A DNA stretch of 58,691 nt from JABDGC01 sp964466595. Its GTDB lineage: Bacteria > Pseudomonadota > Gammaproteobacteria > DSM-16500. The notes under the pieces are model-generated. The model did no database searches. It worked only from the letters and a program-made list of their open reading frames with translations, and had not been told where the DNA came from. Positions 55,180 to 58,691 of the stretch are shown here, piece after piece. How positions within the stretch are numbered: position 1 is the stretch's first letter; every line of letters begins with the position of its first letter. Location of the stretch: NCBI GenBank assembly GCA_964466595.1, contig CAYXNR010000008.1:1-58691 (forward strand). Direction: 5' to 3'. Made by a program: the position numbers and the translations under genes.

Positions 55180-55220
55180 GTCCATAGACTTATCGGTATT
55201 AGCATTAGCGAGTACAAAAT

Positions 55221-56342
55221 ATGGCCACTATACAAAAGCGAACCACCCAAGATGGCACGACAATGTACCGTGTCCGCATACGCCTTAAAGGCTTCCCTCT
55301 CCAGTGCGCAACTTTTGAGCGAATAACCGATGCCCGTAAGTGGGTACAGCAAACCGAGACAGCGGTAAGAGAAGGACGCCATTTTAAGACTACTGAAGCT
55401 AAGCGCCACACCCTTGGGGAGGCATTAGAGCGCTATATTAAGCACGTAATGCCTAATAAGCCCAGAAGCGGGCGCAGCCAGGTGGCGCAGCTTAATTGGT
55501 GGAAGGAAAACATAGGGGTTTATACGCTTGCTGATTCAACCCCTGCCATTATTGCCCAATGTCGGGATAAATTGATTAACGAAGAGATTAAGCCAAGGGA
55601 ACAGAAAAAAGGGAAACGTAAACTGCGACAGTCTGAAGTTCAGTCGGTAGTGGTAAAGCGTTTTCGCTCAACTGCTACCGTTAACCGCTATTTAGCGGCA
55701 TTAAGCCATGTGTTCACTGTCGCTGTTAAAGAATGGGGATGGGTTAATGAAAATCCATTACTAAAAGTAACAAAGATGAGGGAACCTCGTGGGCGAGTGC
55801 GGTTTTTGAATGATGATGAGCGTGCACGGTTACTAGATTCCTGCAAGAAAAGTGAAAGCGACTATCTTTATTTGATTGTAGTGCTCTGTCTTTCTACAGG
55901 TGCACGCAAGATGGAAATTATCGGCCTGAAATGGGATGACGTTGATTTCAACCGTGGCGTTATTGTTCTGCATGACACAAAAAACGGGGAAAGGAGAAAG
56001 CTGCCAATAAAGGGTCATGCGTTAGATTTAATGAAAGAGCATGCAAAGGTACGGCAAATCAATAGTGACTTTGTATTTCCAAGTAAAAATCTTAAAGAAC
56101 CAATCGATATTCGCACACCCTGGGAAACAGCAATAAAGCGAGCAGAAATTAACAATTTTAGATTTCATGATCTTAGGCACAGCGCTGCTTCCTATTTGGT
56201 GATGGGTGGGGCAAGCCTCGCTGAGATTGCCGAAATATTAGGGCATAAAACACTCCAGATGGTGCGTAGATATGCCCACCTGTCGGATGATCATACGAGC
56301 AAAGTTGTCGAGAAAATGAACGAGAGAATTTTTGGGGGTTAA
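55221..56342 (+). CDS. Tyrosine-type site-specific integrase
   Basis: The 373-aa recombinase has an Arm/SAM-like N-terminal half and a C-terminal catalytic domain with Arg in STGARKMEI, the H-x2-R box HDLRHSAASYL, a His in ILGHKTLQM and nucleophile Tyr in VRRYAHLSD. Such integrases insert islands and phages, often at tRNA genes. It is transcribed into the right-hand genes, so the element it moves probably extends rightwards. The target site is not visible. Confidence 0.95.
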   Translation: MATIQKRTTQDGTTMYRVRIRLKGFPLQCATFERITDARKWVQQTETAVREGRHFKTTEAKRHTLGEALERYIKHVMPNKPRSGRSQVAQLNWWKENIGVYTLADSTPAIIAQCRDKLINEEIKPREQKKGKRKLRQSEVQSVVVKRFRSTATVNRYLAALSHVFTVAVKEWGWVNENPLLKVTKMREPRGRVRFLNDDERARLLDSCKKSESDYLYLIVVLCLSTGARKMEIIGLKWDDVDFNRGVIVLHDTKNGERRKLPIKGHALDLMKEHAKVRQINSDFVFPSKNLKEPIDIRTPWETAIKRAEINNFRFHDLRHSAASYLVMGGASLAEIAEILGHKTLQMVRRYAHLSDDHTSKVVEKMNERIFGG

Positions 56343-56345
56343 CAT

Positions 56346-57662
56346 ATGGGGAAGTCTAATCTTGCACAGCTTGAGCTGTTATTTGATGTGCTTATTAATA
56401 ATATTGATGCAGGGATATGGAAGGCAAAGGGACTTTACGAGCTGGAGTTAACAAAGGAGTTAAACAATTTTTTGGCTTACCCATCATTGGAAAATGTTTT
56501 ACGATTGAGCATTGGTTTAAAATTTTGGCCTTCTTTGATGCAAGCTAGTCGTACTAAAAAAAGTAAAGGTTCAAAATATAATAAGGGAATTTTTCTCGAT
56601 AAGGGTGAGATGAAAAAAATAGCTAAACCCCTATTTTCATCCTTTTCAAAAAAGGAAGACCAACTTATTAAGTTGGTTTCAAAAAAATATACCCAAAAGA
56701 TTAGCCATGATCAATGTTTGGCTTTGATCCAGCAGCACAATATTGCATTAGATGACAAAATCATACAAAAAATTAAGCTGACCAATTTTGGTATAGATTG
56801 GAAAGTAGGAGAGAACGGAGAAGATAGAGGGGTAACTCTAAGTGAAGATGAGGCGGTTGAATTTTTATCGGTGGAGCTAGCAAGTGCTGTTAGTAAGAAA
56901 GCGTTATATGAATATAATCTTCTTCCACTATCTTACATATTCGGTATTTATATTGAAAAAGCATATTTTGAGATAAATGAAGAATATAGTTTAATTCAAC
57001 GATCTGTTAATGAAATTTATGACGCAATTAATCGTAACATTGTGAGCAGGGACTATCGATGTCAATTTGATGGGTTGATAAGGCTTTTGACAAGGTATGA
57101 TTTAGATCCGGACGATGACTATAGAACAAAGCAGACTATAAAGCAGATACGCGATGGAGGGGAAATACTAATAAGCTCGAGTTATCCTTTTTTGTGCATT
57201 CAGCCTTCATTGGCTCAATACATCTTGGGGATGGAGACATATTGTCGTTTTGGGAAAAATTTTGATAAATTAAATAGCTCCAGTTTTAGATTTAGAAAAG
57301 AGGAGTTAGTTCAATTTGTAAATACATATAAGCGAGAATTTCCAGGGGCATACGGTCAGCATAAAAGTGAAAAATTGCAACGTGAAAGAGAAAAATCATT
57401 AGATAAAGTAATTCAACGAATTATCGATATTTCAATTGTAAATGGCATCCCGATTAATAAGAATAGAATGCCAGGAACTAAAAAAGAATTTATTTCTCTT
57501 ATTAAAAAACTTGATAATCAATTTCGTTCTTTTGTTGATGGAACGATATCAGATTATTTTAAGCGAATGAAAATAAAATTTAAACATGGAGTGAGAGTTG
57601 GTAAATGTAGTGAATATAATGCGATCGAAAAACTTGTGTTGGAGAAGGTAAATTCCAAATAG
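56346..57662 (+). CDS. Hypothetical 438-aa protein downstream of integrase
   Basis: This soluble protein is helical, Lys- and Glu-rich, and ends in a very basic tail (FKRMKIKFKHGVRVGK). It has no signal peptide, membrane span or Walker motif. It starts 3 bp after the integrase stop, so it is co-transcribed. A role as a DNA-binding accessory or as cargo is possible but unsupported. Confidence 0.7.
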   Translation: MGKSNLAQLELLFDVLINNIDAGIWKAKGLYELELTKELNNFLAYPSLENVLRLSIGLKFWPSLMQASRTKKSKGSKYNKGIFLDKGEMKKIAKPLFSSFSKKEDQLIKLVSKKYTQKISHDQCLALIQQHNIALDDKIIQKIKLTNFGIDWKVGENGEDRGVTLSEDEAVEFLSVELASAVSKKALYEYNLLPLSYIFGIYIEKAYFEINEEYSLIQRSVNEIYDAINRNIVSRDYRCQFDGLIRLLTRYDLDPDDDYRTKQTIKQIRDGGEILISSSYPFLCIQPSLAQYILGMETYCRFGKNFDKLNSSSFRFRKEELVQFVNTYKREFPGAYGQHKSEKLQREREKSLDKVIQRIIDISIVNGIPINKNRMPGTKKEFISLIKKLDNQFRSFVDGTISDYFKRMKIKFKHGVRVGKCSEYNAIEKLVLEKVNSK

Positions 57663-57838
57663 AGTTATCTGATTAATCCTGCTGATTGAGAAAATCCTCT
57701 AAAAAAATTAAATGGGGGTAATTTGCTCTCATATTTTTACCCTATCTACCCTAATTTGAAGCCTTGCCTTTTTCGTATTTAATTATGCTTACATAGTAAA
57801 TGTGCTATGGACCCTTAATTATCTAGGAGCAAATAGGC

Positions 57839-58072
57839 ATGAGTAATAATCAATCTGGTGTACAACAAAAGAGGTATATTCCAGCTCCAGCCTGGCCGGA
57901 CTATCATCCATGGCCCAAAATAGGCGGTTTGCGCAATTTGATTTTTAATAGAAAAACAAATGGACTCGATGCGTTTGGTGTAATTAAAAAGGTAGGCAAG
58001 CGTGTTTTGATCGATGAGACTGCATTCTTTGAGTGGGTCGCCAATCAAGGAATGGTGGGGGGTTGCAAATGA
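57839..58072 (+). CDS. Excisionase/AlpA-like small DNA-binding protein
   Basis: The 77-aa product has the pattern HPWPKIGGLRNLIFNRKTNGLDAFGVIKKVGKRVLIDETAFFEWV, typical of MerR-like winged-helix excisionase or prophage regulators. AGGAG lies 10 nt upstream. It overlaps the next gene by 4 bp. It follows the integrase module by 176 bp in which I see no further gene. Confidence 0.75.
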   Translation: MSNNQSGVQQKRYIPAPAWPDYHPWPKIGGLRNLIFNRKTNGLDAFGVIKKVGKRVLIDETAFFEWVANQGMVGGCK

Positions 58073-58329
58073 GAAAACATGACAACTCTAATCAAGCACA
58101 ACGTAGACGACTTCTGAAGTGGCTGAAACAAAAACCATGTACTACCTTCGAGGGAAGGCATAGCTTAGATATCTTGGGTGTTGCGCCGCGAGTTTACGAG
58201 CTGCGTCATCACTATGGTTACAATATCCATACCCATTGGACTAGGGATCATAATCCAGGCGGTGGGCGGCATCGTGTAGCTCAGTATGTTTTGAAGCCAG
58301 GAAAGTGGCAGCGAGGCTCCCATGAGTAA
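58069..58329 (+). CDS. Helix-turn-helix domain protein (phage-type)
   Basis: The 86-aa product has an HTH pattern RRRLLKWLKQKPCTTFEGRHSLDILGVAPRVYELRHHYGYNI, like the small winged-helix regulators (HTH_55 type) near prophage replication genes. ATG 58069 overlaps the excisionase-like stop by 4 bp; an earlier in-frame ATG at 58033 lies inside that gene. Confidence 0.75.
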   Translation: MRKHDNSNQAQRRRLLKWLKQKPCTTFEGRHSLDILGVAPRVYELRHHYGYNIHTHWTRDHNPGGGRHRVAQYVLKPGKWQRGSHE

Positions 58330-58639
58330 TCCCTACAAATGCCAAAATCCAATATTTCTGGCGGATGAGACACCTCTATGTGCTGCTACTAACAATAATA
58401 GTGGATTTAGAAATAAGATTCACTACTTGCAGTTTTGGTTAAAACAAATTGATCTTGCTCATGAAGGCTTTTGGTTAAGCCATTCATATGCAAATTCACC
58501 GATAAGTAATGAAATCCGTGCTGAAGGTGTCCAGCAGAAAAAGTTATATCTTCATTTGTGTCGTGAAGCTATCGATGGCTTATATGAAATTGAGCGATCA
58601 ATGACTGCTATCTTAGACAATGACATGGAGGAGAAGTGA
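58322..58639 (+). CDS. Hypothetical small protein of integrated element
   Basis: The 105-aa product is soluble and helical with no recognised domain (MSNPYKCQNPIFLADETP...). It overlaps the HTH gene by 8 bp and is followed 1 bp later by the next start, so it belongs to the same compact phage-like operon. Confidence 0.65.
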   Translation: MSNPYKCQNPIFLADETPLCAATNNNSGFRNKIHYLQFWLKQIDLAHEGFWLSHSYANSPISNEIRAEGVQQKKLYLHLCREAIDGLYEIERSMTAILDNDMEEK

Positions 58640-58640
58640 G

Positions 58641-58691
58641 ATGAGATATCGTGCCGTTGATGTTCGGATTTGGTGTGATAAAAAATTTCGT
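58641..58691 (+). CDS. Probable phage-type replication protein, 3'-truncated by window end
   Basis: Only 17 codons are visible (MRYRAVDVRIWCDKKFR). This N-terminus resembles replisome-organiser/DnaT-like proteins of prophages, and GGAGGAGAAG upstream (58627-58636) is a strong SD. Assignment rests on this short motif and on the preceding excisionase-HTH genes. Confidence 0.5.
   Translation, partial: MRYRAVDVRIWCDKKFR

Overview
The window looks like a gammaproteobacterial chromosome, most likely a Legionellales (Coxiella/Legionella-like) intracellular lineage. Three things point there: an LbtU-family siderophore porin, an IcmD/DotP-like Dot/Icm membrane protein beside lspA, and several solitary effector-like proteins (polyglutamine/coiled-coil, GHKL ATPase, TPR). 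Base composition is moderately AT-rich by eye. No species can be named from sequence alone.

Layout. 1-862: 3' part of a polyQ coiled-coil protein. 974-3569: rplU-rpmA, a terminator, obgE, a 457-bp GIY-YIG nuclease element with 45-bp terminal inverted repeats, then rpsT on the other strand. 3725-8365: panG-like, panB, panC, coaX, murJ (pantothenate and CoA entry, then lipid II flippase). 8366-10342: repeats and two orphan genes. 10478-15567: ribF-ileS-lspA, then an IcmD-like protein and an EexN-like lipoprotein. 15600-23819: orphan higA, then the conserved minus-strand run lnt-leuS-lptE-holA-nadD-rsfS-rlmH, with a VapBC-type toxin-antitoxin pair inserted between lptE and leuS. 24002-29424: two tandem TPR-like paralogues sharing a 625-bp block that is identical base for base. 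29515-36458: a pyrimidine operon, carA-carB-pyrB-pyrI-pyrC, whose CarA and CarB resemble eukaryotic CAD/CPS1 rather than the E. coli enzymes. 36575-42594: LbtU porin, four paralogous small secreted proteins interleaved with nth and an ArnC-type glycosyltransferase, and a small exported protein. 42633-43986: folD and four tRNA genes (Arg, Pro, His, Lys), none with an encoded CCA end.

From about 44 kb the content is accessory. It holds a likely defence module: a 1620-aa SF1 helicase fused to a Vsr/DUF559-like nuclease, followed by an Mre11/Rad50-like (YhaO/YhaN-type) pair. A convergent two-gene unit follows (a DUF3800 protein and a possible barnase/RelE-like protein). A tyrosine integrase comes next, with an unknown 438-aa protein, an excisionase-like protein, an HTH protein and the first codons of a probable replication protein. 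This is the left part of an integrated element that runs past the right edge.

Best candidates for undescribed biology: the helicase-nuclease plus Mre11/Rad50-like module, the GIY-YIG/TIR element, the four-paralogue secreted family, the tandem TPR genes homogenised at their 3' ends, and the eukaryote-type carbamoyl-phosphate synthetase in a bacterial pyr operon.
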